Assembly (NCBI RefSeq): GCF_015687175.1
Contig: NZ_JADPQG010000001.1
Location: 1,674,001 to 1,738,000, forward strand
DNA from: Reinekea sp. G2M2-21
Lineage (GTDB): Bacteria > Pseudomonadota > Gammaproteobacteria > Pseudomonadales > Natronospirillaceae
Reading direction: 5' to 3'
Length of the DNA stretch: 64,000 bases
In this document: piece by piece, positions 10,085-20,685 of the stretch
Layout of the letters: each line of letters opens with the position of its first letter
Position numbering within the stretch: the stretch's first letter is position 1
The notes under the pieces: model-generated
Told to the model about the DNA's origin: nothing
The model's input: the letters and a program-made list of their open reading frames with translations, nothing else
The model's database searches: none
Program-made: the position numbers and the translations under genes

Positions 10085-11698
10085 CTATTCGGCATCGCTG
10101 GCCATACAGACCTGATTGCGACCATTTCGTTTTGCGGCATATAAAGCTGAGTCTGCACGTTGGGCCAATTCGGAGAACTCTTCGTCCGGCTGACTGCTCG
10201 CCACACCACAGCTGAATGTCACAGTTATATCGGTATCTTTGTGGCGATGCACCAACTTAGCAAAGCTGTCTCGAACTTCGTTCAAGAGGTTATAAGCGGT
10301 GGCTTCATCGGTATCCGGTAAAATTACCGCAAACTCTTCGCCACCGTAGCGACCAATAGTATCGGTCATACGGAAACGCTGTCGCAGATACAACGCCAAG
10401 GCGTGAATTACCCGATCTCCCATGCCGTGTCCATAGGTATCGTTTACCAGTTTGAACCGATCAATGTCGATCATGGCGAAACTCACAGGCTTGTTTTCCG
10501 AAGCCATTCGCTTTAAATCATTCTTCAATGCTTCCAATGTATTATTGTGATCGACCAGTCCGGTCAAACTGTCGCGTATCATTTGCTCACGCAATCCACG
10601 ATGTCGCCGACACCGGTTTATTACGGTGGCAATCAGTACATCTTTGGGTACCGGTTTGGTCAGAAAGTCATCTCCGCCACGTGACACCGCGTCGAGTTGT
10701 TTCTCTATATCTGACTCCGCGGATAAATAAAGAATCGGGATGGCATCATACTTAGCCTGCTGGCGAATAACCTGTGCCAACTCTGGTCCCATACAGCCAG
10801 GCATATACATATCCATTAAAATGGCATCCGGGTGAAAACTATCCATGACATCAATGACGTCCAATGGCTGGTTCACGGCTCGGGTAAAAATTCCAGCAAA
10901 ATTCAGCGTTTTTTCCGCATAAGTTGATTGCGACCTTGAGTCATCGACCACCAGTACCCGATAAGGGGGTTCATTGCGCAAAGAATAGATGCTCATTAAC
11001 TGTTCAATTAACATGCCGAAATCAAGCTGACCATCAAAAAAGGCGATCCCGTTCGCGCGAACAACCGCCAGACGTTCTTCAATGGTAGGTGGATTGGCGG
11101 AATAAAATACTGCAGGAATGGGTGCCCTTAATTCACCCTGCAACTTAGTAACCAAAGCAATGCCGTCGTCAGCAAAATCTTTGTCGACAATGATTGCCGA
11201 TGGCAGACGATACAGAATGGACTTTTCAAACTCTCCTGAATCATCGTAGCATTGCGTGGGTATGCCGAAGTGTGACATCTGCTCTGCTAAGGATGACGCC
11301 ATGCTGGGATCTTTAAAGCACAGATAAACCGGTTTCCGCCCCGCAGACATCTGTTTAACCGGCAGATCATCATTGACCCGAGAACAAGCGTCTGCAATAT
11401 CACTGATACAACGATTCAGCTTTTCCAGGACATCCGACTTTGGCGCTTTATGGCCATCTTCTTGCACCAGTAATTCAGACAGCTGTTGAGACGCGGCAGC
11501 TAGAGTGGTGAATTTGTAGCGATCGGCCAATTTATGTAACTTCGCGGCAGACTGACTGAATTCATCAAACCAGACTTCATTCCAATGCACATCCTGCAAC
11601 GTGCTCCAGCCATTAACAATGCTACGAGCCTGCTCATGAACACGTCTGCCAAAATGTTGTTTTAATTGTTCTAATTGATCTTGTTTTGAATTCGTCAC
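10085..11698 (-). CDS. Response-regulator diguanylate cyclase (HPt-like, pseudo-REC, REC, GGDEF)
   Basis: A 537-residue soluble signalling protein. Residues about 1-100 look like an HPt bundle, with LHKLADRY in place of the usual HxLKG. Residues about 122-240 resemble a receiver domain (SAIIVDKDF) but are degenerate. A good receiver follows at about 245-365 (VLVVDDS, phospho-acceptor Asp in ILMDMYMPG, KPV). The C-terminal GGDEF domain has GGEEF at 452-456 and an inhibitory I-site RMTD at 443-446, five residues before it. It should make cyclic di-GMP under phosphorylation control. No histidine kinase is adjacent. It is likely a single-gene unit. Confidence 0.92.
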   Translation of the reverse strand: MTNSKQDQLEQLKQHFGRRVHEQARSIVNGWSTLQDVHWNEVWFDEFSQSAAKLHKLADRYKFTTLAAASQQLSELLVQEDGHKAPKSDVLEKLNRCISDIADACSRVNDDLPVKQMSAGRKPVYLCFKDPSMASSLAEQMSHFGIPTQCYDDSGEFEKSILYRLPSAIIVDKDFADDGIALVTKLQGELRAPIPAVFYSANPPTIEERLAVVRANGIAFFDGQLDFGMLIEQLMSIYSLRNEPPYRVLVVDDSRSQSTYAEKTLNFAGIFTRAVNQPLDVIDVMDSFHPDAILMDMYMPGCMGPELAQVIRQQAKYDAIPILYLSAESDIEKQLDAVSRGGDDFLTKPVPKDVLIATVINRCRRHRGLREQMIRDSLTGLVDHNNTLEALKNDLKRMASENKPVSFAMIDIDRFKLVNDTYGHGMGDRVIHALALYLRQRFRMTDTIGRYGGEEFAVILPDTDEATAYNLLNEVRDSFAKLVHRHKDTDITVTFSCGVASSQPDEEFSELAQRADSALYAAKRNGRNQVCMASDAE

Positions 11699-11726
11699 AA
11701 ATAACTCTATTCAATGACTGTCGTTC

Positions 11727-11748
11727 TTCAGACTGCGTTGAGTCTGAA
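11727..11748. other. 8-bp perfect inverted repeat between GGDEF gene and tgpA
   Basis: TTCAGACT (11727-11734) and AGTCTGAA (11741-11748) flank GCGTTG. No T run follows on either strand, so it is a weak terminator at best. It lies between the tgpA stop and the diguanylate cyclase start, and could be an operator for the latter. Confidence 0.3.
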
Positions 11749-11794
11749 ATCCTATCTCCTTATATAGTAGTGGCATATCCTGATTTCTGCAGCG

Positions 11795-13780
11795 TTAATA
11801 CATCTTTTGTTGACGCAAATCCGCTATCAGAAGGCTCAGCGCCTTTTTATCCAAACGTTCTCCGGGCTTATAGATAGACCTTTCAATCAGCGTTTTTATC
11901 GAATCAAATCCGCTCCACTCAGGATACTGATGCGCCAGACGATCCAAGTAATTATTAATGGTCTCACCTGGCTCACGTGCTCCAAACCAGCGTTCGATTT
12001 TAGCTAAACTACGATAAGGCTCCTTGGTACGAGCGGGAAACTGAATCATGCCTAAAAAATACGCGACCATCAGCGCGACAATGCCCATCAGACTTAAAAA
12101 GGCGATGGCCAATTTAAGCGCGGTGGCCTTACCAAAACCCGCCTCAAACCAATTGAGCGCGGTGCTGTTGTCGTAATCCAGTACGAGAACCTGCCACTTA
12201 TAATTCAGAGAATCCCAGTACATGGTTAACTGATTTATCAAACCCAGTTTTCCGACGCGAGTCATCAACGATAAATCTGACGGTTGAGTATCCAGGAAGA
12301 AGTCATCGATGTTAATCTCGACTCTCCCTGGCGCTACTGCCGCGGTGGGGTCTATTCGACGCCAAGAGCCATTAATCCATGCCTCCAGCCACGCATGAGC
12401 TTCCATTTGACGAACCTGGATGTAATCACCAGAAGCAACATAATTGCCCCCCAGGTAGCCCCCTACCAAGCGCGTGGGTATGCCTACAGACCGCAAAATG
12501 ATCGCCATCGCACTGGCGTAATGCTCACAAAAACCACGACGTGCACCCAACCAGAAATTTTCCATGCCCTGAGCGCCCTGATACAGAGGGGGCCGCAAGG
12601 TATAGTAAAAGTCCTGTTCACGAATGTAAGAAAGAATGGATTCAATGAATTCTGAATCTGAGTTAACTTGCGAACGCCGATCAATCGCCCAGGCTCGCAG
12701 ACCCTCATTTCCAGTCCTTGGCAGCAAGGTACTTTCTTGTAAATACCTTTCTTGATCCGACCACTCTACTTCCAAGGCACTGCTAGCCTGGTATCGGTAC
12801 ACGGAATTCAACGGTCGTTCAGACACGGCCCGACCGTCCGGCATGACTTGAAGGTTATCGCCTTGGGCTTGCGTTGGCCAATCGAGAAAATACAACCAGC
12901 GACGCCCGGAACTCTCCATGATTACCGTGTACTGATACCCCGTATTCAACGGAGTCGGCAATGTCGCGTTTCGTGGCCAGCTGAATCGATTGTTCTCACT
13001 GACGGTGGAACGCCAGGTCTCCCCGTCGAACGCTGACATGGTGTTTCCACGCCAATACCACTGAGATCGGGGCGGCAGATTACCAGAAAAACTCACCCTG
13101 AATGCAGGTGCGTTAGACCGTGCTAATTCCGCAACGGAGCCAGGATTGAGTTCATCCGACATACCGGTCATAGCCCCTCGTTGTTCATTAGGGATGGTCC
13201 ATAAAGGTGGCAGGCGCGGAAAAAAGAGGTAACCGGCAATCATGACGGGGATTGCGCCGATAATGAGCAGCGTAGATTGTTTAGCGGCATAGCGGAAATT
13301 GAATTGCACGTCAGATGTCACGGCCTGAAGCGCAATAAAGTTAACCAACAGTAACCCAACCATGACTAAGCCAGCCACAGGATCAAACCGATATAGAAGG
13401 TAAACACCCGTTAAAAATAAACCTAAGTAAATCTGTAAAATAGCGTCTCTGCGCCGCAGTACTTCCAGCGACTTCAACAAGTACCCCAATAAACAAAGCG
13501 CGACTGCTGTATCCAGCGAGTAGCGGTTCAAACCAGAAAGCAAAATTCCGATGATACCAACGGCCATCGCGGCCAACACAACAATCAACGGTGGTTTTTT
13601 CAACTCACCGTGTAATACGCGCCACCGCCAAATCACCACCAAAAACAGCACAACTAAAAGCCAATTCGGCATATAGGGCATGAACGGCATTACGGTGAGA
13701 AATTGAACCACCAATAGCGCCTTGAAGGCCGCTTGATGGATAACCCTTTGATATGGCGGAATGTAGACAAGGTCAGACAT
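11795..13780 (-). CDS. tgpA: Membrane transglutaminase-like protein TgpA
   Basis: About 661 residues from the ATG at 13778-13780, chosen because GGAG lies seven bases upstream; an upstream in-frame start is possible. The N-terminal ~190 residues hold several transmembrane helices (DUF3488), followed by a periplasmic transglutaminase core with the catalytic cysteine in RRGFCEHYASAMA, histidine in EAHAWLEAW and aspartate in RRIDPTAAV. One more transmembrane segment and a cytoplasmic DUF4129-like tail follow. In Pseudomonas aeruginosa TgpA is essential for viability; its substrate is not settled. It is the last gene of the moxR-DUF58-tgpA operon and overlaps the DUF58 gene by 8 bp. Confidence 0.92.
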   Translation of the reverse strand: MSDLVYIPPYQRVIHQAAFKALLVVQFLTVMPFMPYMPNWLLVVLFLVVIWRWRVLHGELKKPPLIVVLAAMAVGIIGILLSGLNRYSLDTAVALCLLGYLLKSLEVLRRRDAILQIYLGLFLTGVYLLYRFDPVAGLVMVGLLLVNFIALQAVTSDVQFNFRYAAKQSTLLIIGAIPVMIAGYLFFPRLPPLWTIPNEQRGAMTGMSDELNPGSVAELARSNAPAFRVSFSGNLPPRSQWYWRGNTMSAFDGETWRSTVSENNRFSWPRNATLPTPLNTGYQYTVIMESSGRRWLYFLDWPTQAQGDNLQVMPDGRAVSERPLNSVYRYQASSALEVEWSDQERYLQESTLLPRTGNEGLRAWAIDRRSQVNSDSEFIESILSYIREQDFYYTLRPPLYQGAQGMENFWLGARRGFCEHYASAMAIILRSVGIPTRLVGGYLGGNYVASGDYIQVRQMEAHAWLEAWINGSWRRIDPTAAVAPGRVEINIDDFFLDTQPSDLSLMTRVGKLGLINQLTMYWDSLNYKWQVLVLDYDNSTALNWFEAGFGKATALKLAIAFLSLMGIVALMVAYFLGMIQFPARTKEPYRSLAKIERWFGAREPGETINNYLDRLAHQYPEWSGFDSIKTLIERSIYKPGERLDKKALSLLIADLRQQKMY

Positions 13781-14741
13781 AGCCAAACTCCGCAAGAATT
13801 CGCCGTACTTTATTCAGATGCTCACTCCCTTTCCCCGGTTCTATTTCGTACCCAGGCAACACAACTCCAAATGGCAATTGGCGACGATGAAACACCTCGC
13901 TGTAATAAGCTATCGCGGCTAATCTCTGTTCATCTGATACCCCAGGAAATTGATCCCATGCAATAATTTCATCGGAAGATTGATAGTCGGAAAAGGCCTT
14001 TACTAACAACACGTCTCTGGCAAATCCTGGCCAGTGCATTCGCTTGATCGAGTCACCGGGGACATAGGCTCTCAAGGAGTGAAAATCCTCAGAGCCTTCA
14101 CGAAAAAAATGATCGTCCAGCAAATCTTGATCGTCATCGACATCTGAACCGACAGCAACACGCTCAAACTGTTGCGAAATCGGATATGCCCATGCCCGCA
14201 CATCAAGGTGAACTTGCGACCAAGCGACCACTAAACCGAAGGGGAAGCGTGACTCCAGGCGAAACCGGGGTGGCGATACCGGACCACGGTTATAGGCTGT
14301 TAACGGTAACCGTACCCATGTTTCCAAACCGGAAACATGGGCTTGAACAGAGCCCCATTCTTCATGGATAAATTCTACCACCCCTCGATCAATGGGCTTA
14401 CGGGATGTCAGTTTAATCGTAACCTCAGCGGTGTCGCCTACCCTAACAAGATTTCCTGAGATACCTATTAGAGATAAACCGCTGAGATTCCGAAAAGTCA
14501 GGTGCACCGCTACCCATAAAATGGAGACAATCCAGAAAGCAAGCGCGTAGTTCAAAGCACTTTCAAAATTAATCGCCAACAGGATTACCAGCAATGAAAT
14601 CAGTAAGAGCATTAACCCTTGACGCGTTGGAACAATAAATATTTTCGACTGATCCAGCGTGACAGAAGGCTGCACCGGCAAACGCTTTTCGATCCAGTTC
14701 GACATATTGATGTTGAGCTTTTTACGTAACCAGCGAATCAC
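13773..14741 (-). CDS. DUF58 domain protein
   Basis: A 322-residue membrane-anchored protein. Two hydrophobic helices sit at about residues 38-85 (LMLLLISLLVILLAI, then ALNYALAFWIVSILWV). The C-terminal half is the DUF58 domain with the signature around FHSLRAYVPGDSIKRMHW, related to von Willebrand A folds. Such proteins are nearly always encoded beside a MoxR ATPase and are thought to act as its target or partner in maturing complexes. It sits 6 bp after moxR and overlaps tgpA, in one operon. Its specific substrate is unknown. Confidence 0.9.
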   Translation of the reverse strand: MIRWLRKKLNINMSNWIEKRLPVQPSVTLDQSKIFIVPTRQGLMLLLISLLVILLAINFESALNYALAFWIVSILWVAVHLTFRNLSGLSLIGISGNLVRVGDTAEVTIKLTSRKPIDRGVVEFIHEEWGSVQAHVSGLETWVRLPLTAYNRGPVSPPRFRLESRFPFGLVVAWSQVHLDVRAWAYPISQQFERVAVGSDVDDDQDLLDDHFFREGSEDFHSLRAYVPGDSIKRMHWPGFARDVLLVKAFSDYQSSDEIIAWDQFPGVSDEQRLAAIAYYSEVFHRRQLPFGVVLPGYEIEPGKGSEHLNKVRRILAEFGYV

Positions 14742-14747
14742 GACGGT

Positions 14748-15671
14748 TTACTCACCGATCACATCGACAGATTCCAGTATCTGCGACACCAATAAATCTG
14801 TGCTCAGGGAACGGTGTGCTTTAAGGCGGTGACCCGCAACACTGGGGAAAACGGCTTGAACATCATCTGGCGTTACGTAGTCCCGACTAAAAGTAGCGGC
14901 ATAGGCCCGAGACGCCATGGCCAGTGACTGAGATGCGCGTGGGGAAAGCCCTAATGCGCACAAGGCATTATCGCGTGTACGTTGCACCAAGCGCATCAAA
15001 TAGTTCAAAATAGCGTCACTGACCTGCACTTCACGAACCAACGCTCGCATCGCCAAAAACTCATCGACCGAGAACAAGGGCTCAAGCGCATTCAGGTTCA
15101 CACGGCCAACGCGCCCCATCAATAACTCCTTTTCTACCTGCTCAGCTGGGTATCCCAGTGTTAACCGCATGAAAAAGCGGTCCAATTGAGATTCCGGCAG
15201 CGGATATGTACCCGATTGTGTTTGTGGATTCTGTGTAGCAATGACAAAGAAAGGTTGAGGTAAGGGCTCGGCTTGGCCGTCTATAGAGACTTGGTTTTCC
15301 TCCATAGCTTCTAACAAGGCAGACTGTGCTTTCGGTGTTGCGCGGTTTAATTCATCGGCCAATAACAGTTGGGTGAACACAGGTCCGCGATGAAATTTGA
15401 ACTCTTGTCTGTCGCGGTCAAATATCTGTGCGCCAATAATATCCGAAGGCAGTAAATCAGCCGTAAACTGTACACGCTGATACTTCAAACCGAGTAGATT
15501 GCCCAAACTTTGCGCTAGCGTCGTTTTGCCTACACCTGGGAGATCTTCCAACAGAACATGCCCACCACACAGCAACGATACCCATATCAACCGTATCTGT
15601 TCAGACTTACCTGCAACAACCCGACTGGCCTGTTTGACCAACTGATCGGTGACTTGAGCGATGCGCGCCAT
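14748..15671 (-). CDS. MoxR-family AAA+ ATPase
   Basis: A 307-residue AAA+ protein with Walker A GVGKTT at about 46-51, Walker B LLADELNRA at about 107-115, sensor 1 in FVIATQNPQ, and a C-terminal lid domain (SPRASQSL). MoxR ATPases are chaperone-like enzymes that activate or assemble partner complexes, often with VWA or DUF58 proteins. It heads the operon with DUF58 and tgpA genes, an arrangement common in gammaproteobacteria. A promoter should lie in 15672-15800, between this gene and the purF terminator; I see no clear sigma-70 match. Confidence 0.93.
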   Translation of the reverse strand: MARIAQVTDQLVKQASRVVAGKSEQIRLIWVSLLCGGHVLLEDLPGVGKTTLAQSLGNLLGLKYQRVQFTADLLPSDIIGAQIFDRDRQEFKFHRGPVFTQLLLADELNRATPKAQSALLEAMEENQVSIDGQAEPLPQPFFVIATQNPQTQSGTYPLPESQLDRFFMRLTLGYPAEQVEKELLMGRVGRVNLNALEPLFSVDEFLAMRALVREVQVSDAILNYLMRLVQRTRDNALCALGLSPRASQSLAMASRAYAATFSRDYVTPDDVQAVFPSVAGHRLKAHRSLSTDLLVSQILESVDVIGE

Positions 15672-15800
15672 GAACTCTCCAATTCCATATTTTTCGATAA
15701 TTAATCATTATTTATAGCAGAGCAGTCAGCTAAGGTCGCGGTCTTTGCAGGAAGTTTAATCAATACGCGGAAGACAGAAGAGAAAATTGGTACAGAACAG

Positions 15801-15822
15801 AAAAAGGCCGCTGGTGCGGCCT
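15801..15822 (-). terminator. Rho-independent terminator of the cvpA-purF transcript
   Basis: AGGCCGC (15805-15811) and GCGGCCT (15816-15822) pair around a 4-nt loop; on the minus strand a run of five T follows. It starts 13 bp after the purF stop. Confidence 0.9.
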
Positions 15823-15834
15823 CGGAGGTTACTA

Positions 15835-17352
15835 CTATTGTTCGTCGTTGTGCAAGTCGACCATCGATGAGTCACTGATCTGAGTCTTAGACTTACTGTC
15901 ATCGTTACGCAGTGCTTCAAGCGCTTCTAAGTACGCCTGGTCAACATCACCCGTCACATAACATCCGTCAAACACCGAGCAATCGAAATCGTGAACATCT
16001 GACTTTTTGGTTTGCGTGGCCCGTTTTAAGTCATCAAGGTCCTGATACACCAACCAATCTGCGCCAATCGACACTCGGATCTCCTCATTTGTCCGTCCAT
16101 GTGCGATCAATTCTTTTGCCGCGGGCATATCGATGCCGTAGACATTGGGGAAAATCACTTCAGGTGCAGCACTGGCAAAATACACCTTACTCGCTCCAGC
16201 ATCACGAGCCATTTCGATAATTTCGTTACAGGTCGTTCCTCGAACGATGGAATCATCAACCAATAAGACATTTTTCCCTTTGAATTCCAAACCAATGGCA
16301 TTCAGCTTTTGACGTACGGATTTTTTTCGTTGCGTCTGTCCAGGCATAATGAAGGTTCGGCCAATGTATCGGTTCTTCATGAACCCTTCCCGAAAATTAA
16401 CTCCTAACCGGTTAGCCAACTGCAAGGCTGACGTGCGGCTGGTATCAGGAATAGGAATAACCACATCAATGTCATGATCGGGCTTTTCCCGTAGAATCTT
16501 GTCCGCCAAAGCGTCACCCATACGCAAACGGGCCTTATAAACTGAAATTCCATCAATAATGGAATCGGGCCGCGCAAAATAAACGAACTCAAACATACAC
16601 GGCGTTTTTTTGACTTGATCGGCACACGCTTGCACATGCAACTGACCGTCAGCATCAATAAATACAGCTTCACCCGGGGCGACATCATCAATCAATTCGA
16701 AGCCAAGCACGTCCAATGCGACGCTTTCAGAGGCGACCATGTACTCTGTCCCGCCCTGCTCATTAACGCGTTTACCGTAGACTAAAGGCCGGATGCCATT
16801 TGGGTCCCGAAACGCCAGCAGACCAATGCCACTGATCATTGCAACAACACCGTACGCACCTCGACATCGCCTGTGTACGCCTCGTACTGCAGCGAACACA
16901 TCCTCTGCCATAGGTCGCAACTTGCCCTGAAGTTGCAATTCATGGGCAAACACGTTCAATAAGACTTCGGAGTCTGACGTGGTATTAACGTGTCGCAGAT
17001 CCGACTGAAACAGCGCCTTATTCAACTCGGCAGCGTTAGTCAAATTGCCATTATGAGCCAACACAATACCGTAAGGTGAGTTAACATAAAAAGGCTGGCT
17101 TTCAGCTGTACTGCTGGTCCCAGCAGTCGGGTAACGCACATGACCAATACCCGTATGACCAACCAAGGACTGCATGTGACGAGTGTGAAAAACATCGCGG
17201 ACCAAACCATTATTCTTGCGCAAGAAAAACTTACCGTCTTGCTCGGTAACGATACCGGCCGCATCTTGCCCGCGGTGCTGTAACACGGTCAATGCATCGT
17301 ATAACAACTGATTTACCGGTGACTGACCTTTAATCCCAACAACACCACACAT
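15835..17352 (-). CDS. purF: Amidophosphoribosyltransferase
   Basis: A 505-residue enzyme that makes 5-phosphoribosylamine from PRPP and glutamine, the first step of purine synthesis. It starts MCGVVGI, so removal of Met exposes the nucleophile Cys1 of the N-terminal glutamine amidotransferase domain without a propeptide. The C-terminal phosphoribosyltransferase domain holds the PRPP loop [13 protein letters not shown] at about 365-377. It is 3 bp after cvpA, the classic cvpA-purF pair, and a strong terminator closes the unit. I did not find a clear PurR-type operator upstream. Confidence 0.98.
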   Translation of the reverse strand: MCGVVGIKGQSPVNQLLYDALTVLQHRGQDAAGIVTEQDGKFFLRKNNGLVRDVFHTRHMQSLVGHTGIGHVRYPTAGTSSTAESQPFYVNSPYGIVLAHNGNLTNAAELNKALFQSDLRHVNTTSDSEVLLNVFAHELQLQGKLRPMAEDVFAAVRGVHRRCRGAYGVVAMISGIGLLAFRDPNGIRPLVYGKRVNEQGGTEYMVASESVALDVLGFELIDDVAPGEAVFIDADGQLHVQACADQVKKTPCMFEFVYFARPDSIIDGISVYKARLRMGDALADKILREKPDHDIDVVIPIPDTSRTSALQLANRLGVNFREGFMKNRYIGRTFIMPGQTQRKKSVRQKLNAIGLEFKGKNVLLVDDSIVRGTTCNEIIEMARDAGASKVYFASAAPEVIFPNVYGIDMPAAKELIAHGRTNEEIRVSIGADWLVYQDLDDLKRATQTKKSDVHDFDCSVFDGCYVTGDVDQAYLEALEALRNDDSKSKTQISDSSMVDLHNDEQ

Positions 17353-17355
17353 TCG

Positions 17356-17847
17356 TTACTCTCCTCCAACCGACAAGATCGCACCTGACGCTTTATGAAT
17401 ATTCTCGCCTGTCCAGCGAATAACCGGCTCAAAGTATGGCACCAGTACAGAATCCTGCCAGAACTGATCCAGAGCAAATAATTGACCCAACGCCAAAATA
17501 GCAACGACGATGATCAAGCCCCGCAGTAATCCAAATACGACACCCAACGCTCTATCGGTGCCGGTAAGGCCGGTCATCCGCACAAATTCGCCGAGTAAAT
17601 GATTGATCAGTGAGCCTACGATCAGGGTAACCAAGAATAAAATGACAAAGGCGGCGGTATAGCGTTGCGCCTCATTGGCCAGCCAATTTGACAATAGGGA
17701 AGCCAGATTGTCGCTGAATATGCGCGCGATCAATAGCGCAGCTATCCATGAGGCCAGTGACATAGCTTCTTTCGTGAAGCCACGACGAATGCTGATAAGC
17801 GCAGAAACGATAAGAATGACCAATATGGTCCAATCAATAAAAATCAT
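17356..17847 (-). CDS. cvpA: CvpA family membrane protein
   Basis: A 163-residue inner-membrane protein with four hydrophobic helices (about residues 5-22, 28-45, 66-85 and 100-125) and the family stretch RRGFTKEAMSLASWI near the N terminus. CvpA is required for colicin V production and for resistance to envelope stress such as bile acids in enterobacteria; its biochemical role is not known. It precedes purF by 3 bp. Confidence 0.95.
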   Translation of the reverse strand: MIFIDWTILVILIVSALISIRRGFTKEAMSLASWIAALLIARIFSDNLASLLSNWLANEAQRYTAAFVILFLVTLIVGSLINHLLGEFVRMTGLTGTDRALGVVFGLLRGLIIVVAILALGQLFALDQFWQDSVLVPYFEPVIRWTGENIHKASGAILSVGGE

Positions 17848-18007
17848 GATGCAACCGAAATAGAAATCGCGCGCATTCTAACAGGAATGACAGATTTGTG
17901 AATGACTTTCACCACTCTCAACCGCTTGGTCAAGAATGAACATTGGATTGAAGCCGGTCGGCCTAATGGCTCGAACACGAAAGCCTTTAAAGGTGTCAGC
18001 GGTATCC

Positions 18008-18535
18008 TTACTCTTCCCGGTAGCGGACGACAAGCCCTTGCTCACCGAATGTGTCCTTCACCATTGCTTTCATTTCATCCGCTTCAGATTTACTCTGCAA
18101 AGGACCGACAAACACTTGAGTGAACAGACTGCCATCCGACAGAATTTTTTCACGAACATAAACCTGCAGTTCAGCACCTCTGAGAGCCTCTTTAAACTGA
18201 GTTGCCTTTTTGGCATCGCGGAAACTGGCGACCTGAACACTCCACAAATCAGAGCTATTGCCAGATTTAACAGCCACCGTTGTTTCGTTGGTCGTCACCT
18301 GAGGGGTAATGACGAACTCTACCTCGTCGGGATCTGGCAGAGGACTCAATTGCGGCTCGGACGATTCCACCACCTTGATGTGAGATAAATCAGGTCGTTT
18401 CGGCTGAGGAGGAATATTCGTAATGCGTTCCGGAATCCGACCCTCAGCATCCAGCAAAACGGGAGCGATCAGCAACACAAAAGAGGCCAATACCAAAATA
18501 CCGACCAAACGCTGCTGTAATTTACGTTCCAACAC
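18008..18535 (-). CDS. dedD: SPOR-domain cell division protein, DedD-like
   Basis: A 175-residue protein with a single N-terminal membrane helix (LVGILVLASFVLLIAPVLL, residues about 9-27), a proline-rich linker, and a C-terminal SPOR domain at about 95-172 (WSVQVASFRDAKKA, then TQVFVGPLQSKSEA). SPOR domains bind denuded peptidoglycan at the septum, so DedD localises to the division site and assists septal wall synthesis. It overlaps folC by 14 bp. The cvpA gene follows 160 bp later, a gap with no gene that I can see. Confidence 0.93.
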   Translation of the reverse strand: MLERKLQQRLVGILVLASFVLLIAPVLLDAEGRIPERITNIPPQPKRPDLSHIKVVESSEPQLSPLPDPDEVEFVITPQVTTNETTVAVKSGNSSDLWSVQVASFRDAKKATQFKEALRGAELQVYVREKILSDGSLFTQVFVGPLQSKSEADEMKAMVKDTFGEQGLVVRYREE

Positions 18536-19754
18536 AACTCTCCAGGAAAGCTAAAGCGACGCAAACGGTATAGAAAGACCCACCAATAAACAAGGGTTCC
18601 GAAGGGTAATGTTGATCTAGAAAGTCCATGCTCTGCTCGATATTGCCGAACAACTGGAGTTCGTCTGTAGCGGACAGTTTTTGCTCAAAATCTGCGGCAG
18701 ACAAGCCACGGGGGACATTGAGGTCCAACAAATTCACACTTTTTGTAATAGGCTTTAACGCGTCGACAAAACCCTTTGCGTCTTTATCAGATAACATACC
18801 CAACAATAAATGATACTGCTTTGGCGCCAGTTTCCGCGCGATATACTCGCCTGCATGGGGGTTATGACCAACATCGACAATAATGTCACGATTATTATGG
18901 CGCACATGTTGCAGTCGACCAGGCATTTTTACGTCAGCAATCGCAATCTCAATATTCTCATCCGACAGATGAAAACCAGAAATGAGCCAGGCCTGTATTG
19001 CAGTGACCGCATTCGCATCGGGAACAGATGGATTTAAGTTACGACAATGACCATCATTCCAACTCAAGACACCGCTTTCCGTCGAAAACTGCCCCCCAAA
19101 GCGATAAGGAATGGCACCAATCATTGAAAGGGTTTCATACAGACTTTCAGGCACTTCCTGACTACCGATAACAACCGGTCGCGCATGTCGGGCGATACCT
19201 GCCTTTTCTCGCGCTATCTGCTCGACCGTATCACCGAGAAAACCTTGGTGATCCAAGCCAATATTGGTGACTACTGCGACATCAGGATCGATAATATTAA
19301 CGGCATCCAGGCGACCACCAAGTCCGACCTCCAGAACCCAAACGTCAAGGTTTTTCATGGCGAAAAGATACAATGCCGCGAGAGTTGTGAACTCAAAATA
19401 AGAAAGTGACACGTCTCGCCTGGCTTTATTTACCTCATCAAATGCCGCTACGAGCTCTTGATCGGCAACCGGACTACCATTAACGCGAATGCGTTCATTA
19501 AATTTAAATAGATGAGGCGAGGTGTACCAACCTACTGATTTACCGGCTTTTTCTGCTAATTTAGCCAATACCGCCGTCGTCGTGCCCTTGCCATTCGTAC
19601 CGGCGACGGTAAATACGAAAGCATCCGGATTCAGTAAGGATAATCGATGAGCTACGGTCTTTAATCGCTCTAGACCGAGCTCGATTTCAATGGGATGAAT
19701 GGACTCAATATAGCCGAGCCATTCATTTAGAGAATTATTAATTGACGGGTGCAT
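18522..19754 (-). CDS. folC: Folylpolyglutamate synthase / dihydrofolate synthase
   Basis: A 410-residue Mur-ligase-fold enzyme. The P-loop TNGKGTTT lies at about 52-59, with the omega-loop region [15 protein letters not shown] just after, and [12 protein letters not shown] at about 140-151. It adds glutamate to dihydropteroate and then lengthens the glutamate tail of folates, in the cytoplasm. It overlaps accD by 17 bp at its start and dedD by 14 bp at its end, indicating translational coupling in the truA-trpF-accD-folC-dedD run. Confidence 0.96.
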   Translation of the reverse strand: MHPSINNSLNEWLGYIESIHPIEIELGLERLKTVAHRLSLLNPDAFVFTVAGTNGKGTTTAVLAKLAEKAGKSVGWYTSPHLFKFNERIRVNGSPVADQELVAAFDEVNKARRDVSLSYFEFTTLAALYLFAMKNLDVWVLEVGLGGRLDAVNIIDPDVAVVTNIGLDHQGFLGDTVEQIAREKAGIARHARPVVIGSQEVPESLYETLSMIGAIPYRFGGQFSTESGVLSWNDGHCRNLNPSVPDANAVTAIQAWLISGFHLSDENIEIAIADVKMPGRLQHVRHNNRDIIVDVGHNPHAGEYIARKLAPKQYHLLLGMLSDKDAKGFVDALKPITKSVNLLDLNVPRGLSAADFEQKLSATDELQLFGNIEQSMDFLDQHYPSEPLFIGGSFYTVCVALAFLESCVGT

Positions 19755-20601
19755 TCACAAGTTTTTTCATTAAGCCAGAGAGTTTAGTGCGCAGATCGTG
19801 ACGCCGCACGATCATATCGATAGCTCCCTTCTCCAGCAAGAACTCACTGCGCTGAAAACCTTCGGGTAATTTCTCGCGAACGGTTTGCTCAATTACCCTG
19901 GGGCCTGCAAAACCAATCAAAGCATGTGGTTCGGCCACGTTAATGTCACCCAACAACGCCAGAGAAGCCGATACGCCTCCAAAGCAGGGATCAATCATCA
20001 CGGAAATATACGGAACACCATTTTGACGCAACCTTTCCAGAACCGCGCTGGTTTTCGCCATTTGCATCAGCGAGAACAAGGCTTCTTGCATCCGAGCACC
20101 ACCAGAGGTCGCAAAACAAACAAAAGGAATACGTTTTTCCAACGCTACATTTGCTGCTTGTACGAACTTTTCGCCGACAACAGAGCCCATGGAACCGCCC
20201 ATGAAGTTAAAGTCGAATGCAGCGACGACCACTGGTTGCCCTTCTACGGTGCCTTGCATGGCAACCAAAGCGTCGTTTTCACCCGTTTGTTTTTGCGCAG
20301 CACTTAAGCGATCTTTGTAACGTTTACCGTCTTTAAATTTCAGGCGGTCTTCTGGCTTGACCTGAACCGCAAGCTCCTGACGGCCTTCACCGTCCAAAAA
20401 TAAATCCAGTCGACGTCTCGCGCCGACACGCATGTGATGATCACACTTTGGACAGACATCGAGGTTTTTTTCCAGTTCTGGGCGGTAAAGCACTGCCGCA
20501 CATTTAGGGCATTTTTTCCACAACCCTTCAGGCACGTTCGACCGGCCATCTGAATCGGATCGAATAATCGAAGGTACGATTTTCTCCAACCAACTGCTCA
20601 T
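19738..20601 (-). CDS. accD: Acetyl-CoA carboxylase carboxyltransferase beta subunit
   Basis: A 287-residue subunit with the zinc ribbon formed by C31, C34, C50 and C53 at the N terminus, followed by the crotonase-like carboxyltransferase core ([47 protein letters not shown]). With AccA it transfers the carboxyl group from biotin to acetyl-CoA to make malonyl-CoA for fatty acid synthesis. The start [10 protein letters not shown] is typical. It lies between trpF and folC, as in Pseudomonas. Confidence 0.98.
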   Translation of the reverse strand: MSSWLEKIVPSIIRSDSDGRSNVPEGLWKKCPKCAAVLYRPELEKNLDVCPKCDHHMRVGARRRLDLFLDGEGRQELAVQVKPEDRLKFKDGKRYKDRLSAAQKQTGENDALVAMQGTVEGQPVVVAAFDFNFMGGSMGSVVGEKFVQAANVALEKRIPFVCFATSGGARMQEALFSLMQMAKTSAVLERLRQNGVPYISVMIDPCFGGVSASLALLGDINVAEPHALIGFAGPRVIEQTVREKLPEGFQRSEFLLEKGAIDMIVRRHDLRTKLSGLMKKLVNAPVN

Positions 20602-20685
20602 AATGTCCCCATACTATATTTGATGAATATTCACCTATTATTACTGATTAACAGGCAATGTTTTATAAGTGAACGACGGACACAC

